Source of the DNA: Acidimicrobiales bacterium
GTDB taxonomy: Bacteria; Actinomycetota; Acidimicrobiia; Acidimicrobiales; GCA-2861595
Assembly: GCA_035540975.1 (NCBI GenBank)
Contig: DATLFN010000048.1
Coordinates: forward strand, 1 to 45,307
Length of the DNA: 45,307 nt
Direction of reading: 5' to 3'
Position numbers and translations under genes: made by a program. Below, piece after piece: positions 38,081-45,307 of the stretch. The stretch's first letter is position 1, and each line of letters opens with the position of its first letter. The notes beneath the pieces are model-generated. The model worked only from the letters and a program-made list of their open reading frames with translations. It made no database searches and was not told where the DNA came from.

Positions 38081-38719
38081 CTACGGCGTGGTGACCCGGC
38101 AGTTGGCCTGCTGGCCCTGGGTGAAGTAGGTGAACCGGGTGAAGCGCACCGACTCGTACTTCCGCGGGGTCGTGAGCCGGTCGGCCGTGAAGCTGGCACT
38201 CGTGCCCGGCGCGATCACCGTGCCGGTGGTGGTGAACCTCACCGTGCGGACGTCGTTGCCCGGGTAGACGACGTCGAGGATGATCTCCTCGACCTCGATG
38301 GCCTGGGTCACCTTGTTGTCGACGGTGGCCTCGGGCGTGAACGACGAGTTGATGGCGGTGGTGACGAGGTCCTTGGCCGTGAACGCCACCGACGCCTGGC
38401 CCGTCCCGCAGGCCGACGGCGACGCCGACAGCGTGGTCGACGTCGAGCTGGTGGTCGTGGCCGCCCGCGTGGTGGTGGTGGTCGCCGGCCTCGTGGTGGT
38501 GGTGGCGGCCGCCGCCGTGGTGGTGGTCGTGTCGCCGGTGACGGGCGGCGCCGTGGTGGTGGTGAAGGGGAACGTCGTGGTCGTGGTGACGGCCGCCTGG
38601 TCGCCGTCGTCCTCGTCGCCGATGTTGCCCAGGCCGAAGGCGACGGCGGCGACGCCGAGGGCCACGACGGCGATCACGGCGACGAAGAGGAGGGTGCGTC
38701 GGGGACCGGAGAGGTTCAC
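38081..38719 (-). CDS. Single-pass membrane protein with Thr-rich linker and small ectodomain
   Basis: The protein has 212 residues from GTG 38719. One N-terminal membrane helix (LLFVAVIAVVALGVAAVAFGLG) is followed by an acidic patch, a long Thr/Ala linker (about 43-100), and a beta-rich C-terminal domain with two Cys (SACGTGQA and QANCRV) that could form a disulfide. It is probably exposed outside the membrane. No family is recognised. It lies 12 nt after the HIT gene on the same strand and is likely co-transcribed. Confidence 0.8.
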   Translation of the reverse strand: MNLSGPRRTLLFVAVIAVVALGVAAVAFGLGNIGDEDDGDQAAVTTTTTFPFTTTTAPPVTGDTTTTTAAAATTTTRPATTTTTRAATTTSSTSTTLSASPSACGTGQASVAFTAKDLVTTAINSSFTPEATVDNKVTQAIEVEEIILDVVYPGNDVRTVRFTTTGTVIAPGTSASFTADRLTTPRKYESVRFTRFTYFTQGQQANCRVTTP

Positions 38720-38731
38720 GCCCCTATCGTG

Positions 38732-39154
38732 TCATCCCGCCGCCAGCGCCGTACGGATCCGCCGTGCGGTCTCCGCCATCTCGCCGTCGCTCGCGTAGCG
38801 GTGCCGCGGCCAGAAGAAGCCCCGGAGCCCGTCGCCCTTCGTCCGGGGCACGACGTGGACGTGCAGGTGGGGCACGCTCTGGCTCACGACGTTGTTCAAG
38901 GCCACGAACGTCCCCTGGGCGCCCATCGCGGTCGGGACGGCGCTGGCCAGCCGCTGGACGGCGGCGAAGAGGGCCCCGAGCTCCCCGGCGGGCACGTCGA
39001 CGAGGGTCGGGCGGTGCTCCCGGGGCAGGACCAGGACGTGCCCCGGGAACAGGGGGCGGTGGTCGAGGAAGGCGAGGATGGCCGGCTCGTCGAGCACGAC
39101 GGCGGCGGGGACGTCGCCGTCGCGTACGCGGCAGAACGTGCAGGCGTCGCCCAT
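38732..39154 (-). CDS. HIT-family nucleotide hydrolase/transferase
   Basis: The protein has 140 residues. The zinc-like CTFC near the N-terminus, HVLVLPREHRPTLVDV and the histidine triad SVPHLHVHVVPR (His96, 98, 100) identify the family. HIT proteins hydrolyse nucleoside phosphoramidates, dinucleoside polyphosphates or adenylated products in the cytosol. The minus-strand TAGGCT lies 9 nt before the ATG and overlaps the -10 of the divergent DUF3151 gene. Confidence 0.93.
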   Translation of the reverse strand: MGDACTFCRVRDGDVPAAVVLDEPAILAFLDHRPLFPGHVLVLPREHRPTLVDVPAGELGALFAAVQRLASAVPTAMGAQGTFVALNNVVSQSVPHLHVHVVPRTKGDGLRGFFWPRHRYASDGEMAETARRIRTALAAG

Positions 39155-39163
39155 GGACGGGCG

Positions 39164-39173
39164 AGCCTACGAT
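39164..39173. promoter_or_regulatory. Overlapping divergent -10-like elements between HIT and DUF3151
   Basis: AGCCTACGAT holds TACGAT on the plus strand (6 nt before ATG 39180) and TAGGCT on the minus strand (9 nt before ATG 39154), sharing bases. The start codons are only 25 bp apart. Confidence 0.5.
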
Positions 39174-39179
39174 TCCCCC

Positions 39180-39617
39180 ATGTCCCAGTCGCCCGTCAAC
39201 CTCGGCTCCGGCCTGCCCGAGACCGTCCTGCCGCCCGCGCCCGCCGAGGCGGCCCGGCGGCTGGAGGCGGCCCTGGCCGAGCCGCCCGACCGGCGGCGGG
39301 ACGCGGTGAGCGCCGTCGCCGCCACCTTCCCCCGGTACCTCGCCGCCTGGGCGCATCTGGGCGAGCTGGCCCGGGACGACGTGGAGGCCTACGCCTGCTT
39401 CCGCGTCGGCTACCACCGGGGCCTGGACGCCCTGCGCCAGGCCGGGTGGCGCGGCTCGGGCTACGTGCGCTGGGGCCACGAGTCGAACCACGGGTTCCTG
39501 CGGTCGCTGGACGGGCTGCGCCAGGCCGCCGGCGCCATCGGGGAGGCCGACGAGGAGGACCGCTGCCGCCAGTTCCTCCGCCAGCTGGACCCCGAGTGGA
39601 GGCCGTCGGCCGGCTGA
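39180..39617 (+). CDS. DUF3151 family protein
   Basis: The protein has 145 residues. It matches the actinobacterial DUF3151 pattern: VNLGSGLPETVLP, AAWAHLGELARDDVEAYACFRVGYHRGLDALRQAGWRGSGYVRWGHESNHGFLRSLDGLRQAAGAIGE, and ERC-like RCRQFLRQLD. It is soluble and probably all-helical. The function is unknown, although the family is almost restricted to actinomycetes, which supports the host assignment. Confidence 0.92.
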   Translation: MSQSPVNLGSGLPETVLPPAPAEAARRLEAALAEPPDRRRDAVSAVAATFPRYLAAWAHLGELARDDVEAYACFRVGYHRGLDALRQAGWRGSGYVRWGHESNHGFLRSLDGLRQAAGAIGEADEEDRCRQFLRQLDPEWRPSAG

Positions 39618-39648
39618 CGGTCCTGCCCCGGTAGGCGCAGGCGGGCCG

Positions 39649-39654
39649 TACGCT
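39649..39654 (+). promoter_or_regulatory. -10-like element (TACGCT) for putA
   Basis: TACGCT ends 7 nt before GTG 39662; no ribosome-binding site is present. Confidence 0.45.
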
Positions 39655-39661
39655 CGATGCC

Positions 39662-42649
39662 GTGGGCTCTCCCCCCGACGCCGAGGTCGCCGCCCTCGCC
39701 CGTCGCATCGCCGACCTGGGCGCGGGGGAGAAGGCGCGGGTCTACAACCTGTCGTGGTGGAGCGAGCGCATGCTCGGGTGGGCCATGGCGCACCCGAGCT
39801 TCAAGACCCAGCTGTTCCGCTTCGTGGACGTGTTCCCCGCCACCGGCGACGACGCCGACGTGCTCCGCCACATCGACGAGTACTTCGAGGGCGCTGACGC
39901 CCCCAGGGTGATGGAGCTCGGGATCGACCTGGCCGAGCGCATGCCCATGGGCGACAGGATCTCCGCCGGCGTCGCCCGCCGGAACATCGAGCGCATGGCC
40001 CAGCAGTTCATCGCCGGGCCGACCCCGGCGGAGGCGGTGTCGGTCCTCCACCGCCTGTGGCGGCAGGGGAGCGCGTTCACCGTCGACCTGCTCGGCGAGA
40101 AGACCGTCACCGAGGCCGACGCCGACCGGTACGCGGCGCGGGTGGAGGAGCTGTTGCGGGCGCTGGTGAGGGGAACGGCGTCGTGGGCGCCGGACGACCA
40201 CCTCGAGCGCGACGACCTGGGCCCGCTGCCCCGGGCCAACCTGAGCATCAAGCCCACCGCCCTGGCGTCGCTCTACTCGCCCCTCACCCGGGCCGAGGGC
40301 CTCGCCCAGGCCCGGGCCCGGCTGCTCCCCCTCCTGCGGCTGGCCGCCGAGCACGGGGCGTTCGTGTGGTTCGACATGGAGCACTACGACGTCAAGGACC
40401 TGACGCTCGAGCTGTTCCGCGGCCTGCTGGACGAGCCCGAGCTGGCCGAACTGCAGGCCGGCGTCGTCCTCCAGGCCTACCTCAAGGACTCCCGCGACGA
40501 CCTGGCCGACCTCATCGCCTGGGCGTCCTCGCCGGCGCCGGGCGGCGCCCGCCGGGCCCACCCGGTCGGCATCCGGCTGGTGAAGGGCGCCTACTGGGAC
40601 TCCGAGACGATCACGGCCCGGGCCGAGGGCTGGCCGTCGCCGGTGTACTCCCGCAAGGCGGAGACCGACGCCAACTTCGAGCGCTGCGTGCGCCTGCTGC
40701 ACGACCACCACGCGACGGTGCGGGCGGCGTTCGCGTCGCACAACCTGCGGTCCCTCGCCTACGCGGTGAGGTACGCCCAGGCCAACGGCATCCCCGACAC
40801 CGGCTACGAGATCCAGATGCTCTACGGCATGGCGGAGCCCATCCAGGCCGCCATCCGCCGGCTCGGCCTGCGCCTGCGCATCTACGCCCCCGTCGGGGAG
40901 CTGGTCCCCGGCATGGCGTACCTGGTGCGGCGCCTGCTGGAGAACACGTCGAACGAGAGCTTCGTGCGCCACCGCTTCGCCGAGGGGCGCGGGCTGGACG
41001 AGCTCATCGCCGCCCCCGCCGTCGACCGCCTGCCCGACCGCGAGGACCCGGCCCGCCGCCCGGCCACCGACCCCGCCGAGCCGGGGCCCTACGCCCACGA
41101 GCCACCGGCCGAGTGGCGCCGCCCCGACGTCCGGGCCCGCATGGCTGCGGCCGTGGTGGCGGCGCCGTCCGGCTTCGGCGCAGAGGTCCCGGCCGTCATC
41201 GAGGGCAGGCGGGTGACGACGGAGCGCACGATCCAGTCCGTCGACCCGGGGGACCCCGAGACGGTGGTCGCCGTGTCGGCGTCGTGCGGGGCGGCCGAGG
41301 CCGACGCGGCGGTCGCCGCCGCCGAGAAGGCGTGGGAGCGGTGGCGGCGCACGCCGGCGGACGAGCGGGCGTCCGTGCTGTTCCGGGCGGCCGAGTGGAT
41401 GCGCGCCCGCCGCGACGAGTTGTCCGCCCTCCAGGTGTTCGAGGCGGGCAAGCCCTGGGGCGACGCCGACGGCGACGTGTGCGAGGCCATCGACTTCTGC
41501 GAGTACTACGGGCGGGAGATGCTGCGCCTCGACGAGGGCGGCGTGGTGGAGTCGCCGCCGGGCGAGTCGAACGTGCTGCGCTACCAGGGCAAGGGAGTGG
41601 GGGTCGTCATCGCCCCGTGGAACTTCCCCCTCGCCATCCCCACCGGGATGGTGACGGCGGCGCTGGTGGCCGGCAACGCGGTCGTCTTCAAGCCGGCCGA
41701 GCAGACGCCGGCCGTCGCCTACCGGCTGGTGGAGGCGCTGGAGGCGGGGGGCCTGCCGCCGGGGGTTCTCGGCTTCGTTCCCGGCGTGGGCGAGGAGGTG
41801 GGCGCCCACCTGGTCGAGCACCCGGGCGTGGCCTTCGTCACCTTCACCGGTTCCAAGGACGTCGGCCTGCGCATCAACGCGGCGGCGGCCGCCTTCCGTC
41901 CCGGCCAGCGCCACATCAAGCGGGTGGTGGCCGAGCTGGGCGGCAAGAACGCCCTGGTGGTGGACGCCGACGCCGACCTCGACCAGGCCGTTCCCGCCGT
42001 GGCCGCGTCGGCCTTCGGGTACGCCGGGCAGAAGTGCTCCGCCGCGTCCCGGCTGGTCGTCGTCGACGCGGTGTACGACGAGACGGTGGACCGCTTGGTG
42101 CGCCACGTGCGCGAGCTGCCCGTGGGCCATCCCCGGGAGATGGCGGTCAAAGTCGGCCCGGTCATCGACGCCGAGGCGTGGAAGCGCATCCGGGGATGCG
42201 TGGAGCGGGCGCCGCGGGAGGGGACGGTGCTGCTGGCACGCCAGGACGTCCCCTCCGAGGGGTACTTCGTGGGCCCCACCATCGTGGCCGACGTCGCCAC
42301 CACCTCGCCCCTGGCCCGCGACGAGATCTTCGGCCCCGTGCTCACGGTCTTCCGGGCCAGCACCTTCGACCACGCCCTGGAGATCGCCGACGACACCGAC
42401 TTCGCCCTCACGGCCGGGGTGTTCTCCCGCTCGCCCGCACACGTGCGCCGGGCCGCCGCCGAGCTGCGGGCGGGGAACGTCTACGTGAACCGGGGCATCA
42501 CCGGTGCCGTCGTCGGTCGCCAGCCCTTCGGCGGGTACGGGATGTCGGGCGTGGGCTCGAAGGCGGGCGGCCCCGACTACCTCCTCCAGTTCCTCGACCC
42601 CCGCGTCGTCACCGAGAACACCATGCGCCAGGGGTTCGCACCCTCGTAG
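39662..42649 (+). CDS. putA: Bifunctional proline dehydrogenase / P5C dehydrogenase (PutA)
   Basis: The protein has 995 residues. The N-terminal PRODH barrel (about 20-470) has [25 protein letters not shown]-like [28 protein letters not shown] and [21 protein letters not shown]. The C-terminal aldehyde dehydrogenase (about 500-990) has [31 protein letters not shown] and the catalytic Cys in [11 protein letters not shown]. It oxidises proline to glutamate using FAD and NAD with channelled P5C. There is no DNA-binding N-terminus, so it is not a PutA autorepressor. The composite repeat follows the stop. Confidence 0.96.
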   Translation: MGSPPDAEVAALARRIADLGAGEKARVYNLSWWSERMLGWAMAHPSFKTQLFRFVDVFPATGDDADVLRHIDEYFEGADAPRVMELGIDLAERMPMGDRISAGVARRNIERMAQQFIAGPTPAEAVSVLHRLWRQGSAFTVDLLGEKTVTEADADRYAARVEELLRALVRGTASWAPDDHLERDDLGPLPRANLSIKPTALASLYSPLTRAEGLAQARARLLPLLRLAAEHGAFVWFDMEHYDVKDLTLELFRGLLDEPELAELQAGVVLQAYLKDSRDDLADLIAWASSPAPGGARRAHPVGIRLVKGAYWDSETITARAEGWPSPVYSRKAETDANFERCVRLLHDHHATVRAAFASHNLRSLAYAVRYAQANGIPDTGYEIQMLYGMAEPIQAAIRRLGLRLRIYAPVGELVPGMAYLVRRLLENTSNESFVRHRFAEGRGLDELIAAPAVDRLPDREDPARRPATDPAEPGPYAHEPPAEWRRPDVRARMAAAVVAAPSGFGAEVPAVIEGRRVTTERTIQSVDPGDPETVVAVSASCGAAEADAAVAAAEKAWERWRRTPADERASVLFRAAEWMRARRDELSALQVFEAGKPWGDADGDVCEAIDFCEYYGREMLRLDEGGVVESPPGESNVLRYQGKGVGVVIAPWNFPLAIPTGMVTAALVAGNAVVFKPAEQTPAVAYRLVEALEAGGLPPGVLGFVPGVGEEVGAHLVEHPGVAFVTFTGSKDVGLRINAAAAAFRPGQRHIKRVVAELGGKNALVVDADADLDQAVPAVAASAFGYAGQKCSAASRLVVVDAVYDETVDRLVRHVRELPVGHPREMAVKVGPVIDAEAWKRIRGCVERAPREGTVLLARQDVPSEGYFVGPTIVADVATTSPLARDEIFGPVLTVFRASTFDHALEIADDTDFALTAGVFSRSPAHVRRAAAELRAGNVYVNRGITGAVVGRQPFGGYGMSGVGSKAGGPDYLLQFLDPRVVTENTMRQGFAPS

Positions 42650-42663
42650 TCGCCGTCGCAGGT

Positions 42664-42800
42664 CGCCGTCGCAACCGGAGGTTGCTCGGCGAGTTTGATG
42701 GTGCTCCGGCCCGGCCTGTGCCGCCGGGCCTCCGCCCTGACCCCTCCTTGGCCGGCATCCATCGGGGGCCGCCTGCGGCGGCTGGCGTGGCCGCCGGCCT
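42664..42800. repeat. Composite intergenic repeat, copy 2 (after putA)
   Basis: Block A (42664-42691) folds as CGCCG / GCAACC with a GGA loop / GGTTGC / CGGCG. Compared with copy 1, both G>A in the left arm and C>T in the right arm are changed, so pairing is preserved. Block B (42750-42800) shares GGGGCCGCCTGCGGCGGC and GGCCGCCGGCCT with copy 1 at the same spacing. Confidence 0.75.
42708..42730 (+). terminator. Possible terminator hairpin after putA
   Basis: GGCCCGGC (42708-42715) pairs with GCCGGGCC (42723-42730) around a 7-nt loop, between the two blocks of the composite repeat. Confidence 0.45.
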
Positions 42801-42845
42801 GGGGCCGGCCTCTCAACTGCTCAGGGTGTGTTTGCCCTTACGGCC

Positions 42846-42851
42846 TAGCAT
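42846..42851 (+). promoter_or_regulatory. -10-like element (TAGCAT) for ilvA
   Basis: TAGCAT ends 9 nt before ATG 42861, again without a ribosome-binding site. Confidence 0.45.
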
Positions 42852-42860
42852 CCTGCTCAA

Positions 42861-44111
42861 ATGGCGGAGCTCCTCACTCCCGATGCGATCGCCCATGCGG
42901 CCAAGCGGCTGGCCGGGGTGGTCCGGCGCACGCCGTTGCAGGCGAGCGACCGGCTGGGCGCGGTGGTGGGGCAGCCCGTGCTGTTGAAGCGGGAGGACAT
43001 GCAGGTGTGCCGGTCCTACAAGGCCCGCGGCGCCTACAACCTCATCGCCTCGCTCGGGCCCGAGGAGCGCGGGCGCGGGGTGGTGTGCGCCAGCGCCGGC
43101 AACCACGGACAGGGCCTGGCGTACGCCTGCGCCCAGCTCGGGATCAAGGGCCGCGTCTTCCTGCCGACCAACACGCCCCGCCAGAAGCGCCAGCGCATCC
43201 AGACCATCGGTGGCCGGTGGGTCCAGCCCGTCGTCGTCGGCCACTCCTACGACGAGGCCAGCGCCGCCGCCCACCGGGACAGCGAGCGGAGCGGCGCCGT
43301 GTACGTCCACCCGTTCGACGATCCCCGCACCATCGCCGGCCAGGGCACCGTGGGCGTGGAGGTCGCCGAGCAGTCCGACGGCGAGCTCGACACGGTGGTC
43401 GTCCCCGTCGGCGGCGGCGGGCTGATCGCCGGCATCGCCACGTGGATCCGCGGGCACGTGCCGAACGTCCACATCGTGGGCGCCGAGCCGGCCGGCGCGG
43501 CCAGCATGCGGGCCGCCCTCGACGCGGGCGGCCCCGTCACCCTCGACGAGGTCGACACGTTCGTGGACGGGGCGGCCGTGGGCCTGGTGGGCTCGACCAC
43601 CTACCCGGTGGTGCGGGACCTCGTCGACGAGGTCGTGGCCGTGCCCGAGGGCGCGGTGTGCACCGAGATGATCGACCTGTACCAGACGGAGGGGATCATC
43701 GCCGAGCCGGCCGGCGCCCTGGCCAGCGCCGCCGCCCGCTCGTTCCTCTCCCGTGCGCCCGAGGGCCCGGTGGTATGCGTGGTGTCGGGCGGCAACAACG
43801 ACCTGAGCCGCTATGCCGAGGTCATCGAGCGATCGCTCCTGTACGAGGGGCTGCGCCACTACTTCCTGGTGACCTTCCCCCAGGAGCCCGGTGCCCTCCG
43901 CCACTTCCTGGACGAGGTACTGGTCCAGGGCGAGGACATCGTGGTGTTCGAGTACGTGAAGAAGAACAACCGGGAGACGGGGCCGGCCCTGGTCGGCATC
44001 GAGCTGGAGCGGGCGGCGGACCTGCCCGGACTGCTCGGGCGCATGGACGCCAGCCCGCTCCACATCGAGCGCATCCCGCCCGGGTCGCCGCTGTTCTCGT
44101 TCCTGCTGTAG
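42861..44111 (+). CDS. ilvA: Threonine ammonia-lyase (threonine deaminase)
   Basis: The protein has 416 residues. The PLP fold type II domain has the Schiff-base Lys54 in SYKARGAYN, CASAGNHGQGLAYACA, the phosphate cup PVGGGGLIAGIA and EPAGALASAA. A short ACT-like C-terminal domain (about 335-416, YFLVTFPQEPGALRHFLDEVL) suggests feedback control by isoleucine or valine. It deaminates threonine to 2-oxobutyrate, the first step to isoleucine. Length matches the short biosynthetic group found in actinobacteria. Confidence 0.95.
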   Translation: MAELLTPDAIAHAAKRLAGVVRRTPLQASDRLGAVVGQPVLLKREDMQVCRSYKARGAYNLIASLGPEERGRGVVCASAGNHGQGLAYACAQLGIKGRVFLPTNTPRQKRQRIQTIGGRWVQPVVVGHSYDEASAAAHRDSERSGAVYVHPFDDPRTIAGQGTVGVEVAEQSDGELDTVVVPVGGGGLIAGIATWIRGHVPNVHIVGAEPAGAASMRAALDAGGPVTLDEVDTFVDGAAVGLVGSTTYPVVRDLVDEVVAVPEGAVCTEMIDLYQTEGIIAEPAGALASAAARSFLSRAPEGPVVCVVSGGNNDLSRYAEVIERSLLYEGLRHYFLVTFPQEPGALRHFLDEVLVQGEDIVVFEYVKKNNRETGPALVGIELERAADLPGLLGRMDASPLHIERIPPGSPLFSFLL

Positions 44112-44163
44112 GAACGGGGGACGCCCGTCCGAGGGCGCCGCCACGTCCGTACATCGGAGCGAC

Positions 44164-44964
44164 ATGCCCAACGCCGCCGTCAACGGAGCCACCCTCGAGT
44201 ACGAGGAGACGGGCACGGGGCCGACCTGCCTGGTCCTCCCCGGGTGGATCGGGGTGGGGCACCAGTACCTGCGGCCCGGGCTCGACTGCCTCGCCCCGCA
44301 CCTCCGCCTCGTCTACTACGACCACCGGGGCGAGTTCACCGTCGAGCGGGCGGCGGACGACGCCGCCGGGCTGGCGGCCGCCGTCGGGCCCCGACCGGTG
44401 CTCCTCCTCGGCCACCACGCCGGGGCCAGCGTCGCCGTCGAGGCGGCGCTGCGGCACCCGGACCGGGTAGCCGGGCTGATCCTGGTGGGCGCCACGCCCG
44501 GCGAGCTGGGGGCGAGCGAGAGCCTGGCCGACGCCTTCGAGGCTCCACCCACACCCCCCGAGGTGGAGGTGCTCCAGCGGGTGCCGCCGGGTTCGGACGA
44601 GGAGCTGGAGTCGACGATGCGCGGCGTCGAGCCGTTCTTCTTCCACCGTCTCGGCCGGCCGGAGGCGGGCAGCATCTTCGCCCGGGCGAGCTTCTCGGCC
44701 GCCGTCTCCCGTGACGCCTACATGCCCCTGGCGTGGTGGAGCGCCGTCGACCGGCTGGAGTCGCTGGCCGTGCCCGTCCTGGTCCTGGCCGGGCGGTCGG
44801 ACGTCTTCAACGGACCGTTCCAGTCCGCCCGCATCGCCCGCAACGCCCCCCGGGCGACTTCGGTGGTGCTGGAGGAGAGCGGCCACCTGCCGTGGATCGA
44901 GGAGCGCGACGCCTTCGTGGGCGCCGTCGCCGAGTGGTTGGGGGCGGAGGGCCTCACCCGCTGA
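44164..44964 (+). CDS. Alpha/beta-hydrolase fold protein lacking the nucleophilic serine
   Basis: The protein has 266 residues. The fold is clear: LVLPGWIGVGHQYL oxyanion region, YYDHRGEFTVERAADDAAGLAAA, LVLAGRSDVFN with the acid, and LEESGHLPWIEERDAF with the catalytic His. The nucleophile elbow, normally G-x-S-x-G, reads GHHAG (83-87), so Ser is replaced by His85. It may be non-hydrolytic (a binding protein, or a cofactor-free reaction type) or inactive. ATG 44164 is 52 nt after ilvA. Confidence 0.85.
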   Translation: MPNAAVNGATLEYEETGTGPTCLVLPGWIGVGHQYLRPGLDCLAPHLRLVYYDHRGEFTVERAADDAAGLAAAVGPRPVLLLGHHAGASVAVEAALRHPDRVAGLILVGATPGELGASESLADAFEAPPTPPEVEVLQRVPPGSDEELESTMRGVEPFFFHRLGRPEAGSIFARASFSAAVSRDAYMPLAWWSAVDRLESLAVPVLVLAGRSDVFNGPFQSARIARNAPRATSVVLEESGHLPWIEERDAFVGAVAEWLGAEGLTR

Positions 44965-45021
44965 TCCGGGCCGGGCGCCCGGGCGGCCGTGCCCTGGCGG
45001 CTGCGGCACCGGGCCGGGCGA

Positions 45022-45307
45022 TCAGCGGTAGGCCAGGGCCGGGCGGCGGACCGGGCGGCGGCCCAGGGCCAGGGCGCCGGCGAGGAACATCGCCGTGCCG
45101 ATGAGTGCCACCTGGAACTGCGTGACGGGGGCGCCGGCCTGGCGCACGGAGGATGCCGGGCGGGCGGCGAGCACGGGCTGCTCGGCGGCGGCGACAGCGA
45201 GAAGCTCGACGGGAGCGGCCACCGGGGCGGCCGGCGTCGCCGGCTCGATCGGCGCCGCCGGCACGGCGGCGGGTACGGCCGCGGCCGCGGCGGCGGGGAG
45301 CGCCACG
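45022..45307 (-). CDS. C-terminal part of an Ala/Pro-rich surface protein with membrane anchor
   Basis: About 94 residues are visible on the minus strand, running off the window edge (GTG 45306 could be a start, but the frame may continue). A low-complexity Ala/Pro/Val region is followed by a hydrophobic C-terminal helix (FQVALIGTAMFLAGALALGRR) and a basic tail, the pattern of a C-terminal cell-surface anchor. No LPxTG is present. Function unknown. Confidence 0.6.
   Translation of the reverse strand, partial: VALPAAAAAAVPAAVPAAPIEPATPAAPVAAPVELLAVAAAEQPVLAARPASSVRQAGAPVTQFQVALIGTAMFLAGALALGRRPVRRPALAYR

Noticed and set aside
1-45307. CRISPR arrays, insertion sequences, prophage, rRNA or tRNA genes
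   Set aside because: No direct-repeat arrays, transposases, phage genes or RNA gene signatures were found on either strand.

Overview
The window is about 45 kb of very GC-rich DNA, with third codon positions almost all G or C, and it is densely packed with short intergenic gaps. The gene content points to an actinomycete, most likely of class Acidimicrobiia or a neighbouring deep lineage. The pointers are DUF3151 and DUF2905 proteins, a PPOX/F420-type flavin protein, a Pkn-type Ser/Thr kinase, Thr-rich periplasmic linkers, a CAP protein with GYWL..DGGVFAFG repeats, and a class II phosphoribulokinase. This assignment is inferred from protein families. There is no rRNA or other marker in the window to prove it.

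Layout. (1) 1-2.4 kb: the edge of a minus-strand gene, then an operon of three tiny single-pass membrane proteins, a hypothetical protein and a CbbY-like sugar phosphatase. (2) 2.5-10.1 kb: carbon-metabolism genes that fit a Calvin cycle (CbbR-like LysR regulator, class I fructose-bisphosphate aldolase, ribulose-phosphate 3-epimerase, phosphoribulokinase). A NarL/DevS-type two-component pair lies among them, and a translationally coupled pair of CooC-like ATPases follows. RuBisCO itself is not in the window. (3) 10.2-13.5 kb: a vanadium-haloperoxidase/PAP2-like lipoprotein and an ECF sigma/putative anti-sigma pair. (4) 13.5-21.3 kb: a Tad (type IVc) pilus locus, with rcpC-cpaE-tadA-tadB-tadC on minus and tadE-tadG on plus. 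Pilin, prepilin peptidase and secretin genes are not in view. (5) 21.3-29.5 kb: a CAP/repeat surface protein, a GCS2-type ligase, a PPOX protein, a Ser/Thr kinase, a PHP phosphoesterase, DUF2905 and a SirB1-like protein. (6) 29.7-31.5 kb: amtB-glnK behind a GlnR-like site. (7) 31.5-45.3 kb: a small secreted peptide, an acyl-CoA synthetase, a FAD oxidoreductase, GNAT, AlkA-like, TyrS, HIT, DUF3151, PutA, IlvA, an alpha/beta-hydrolase-like protein and the edge of a surface protein.

The most striking observation is the first CooC-like ATPase gene (minus, 9322-8585). Its frame runs uninterrupted except for two TGA codons at codons 104 and 106. These sit exactly where the family carries its metal-binding CxC motif, giving U-x-U-C if read as selenocysteine. 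A perfect hairpin with an AGUU loop follows at the distance expected of a bacterial SECIS, in a stretch of atypical codon use. This is a candidate double-selenocysteine metallochaperone. No selenocysteine machinery is visible in the window, so nonsense mutation remains the alternative.

Other recurrent signals: many genes have a YANNNT -10-like hexamer only 6-9 nt before the start codon, which suggests widespread leaderless transcription, and in two places such promoters overlap divergently. Several genes lack any ATG/GTG/TTG where homology and ribosome-binding sites place the start; they appear to use AUC or CUG. A composite repeat of about 138 bp lies after prk and after putA and contains a hairpin with compensatory base changes.
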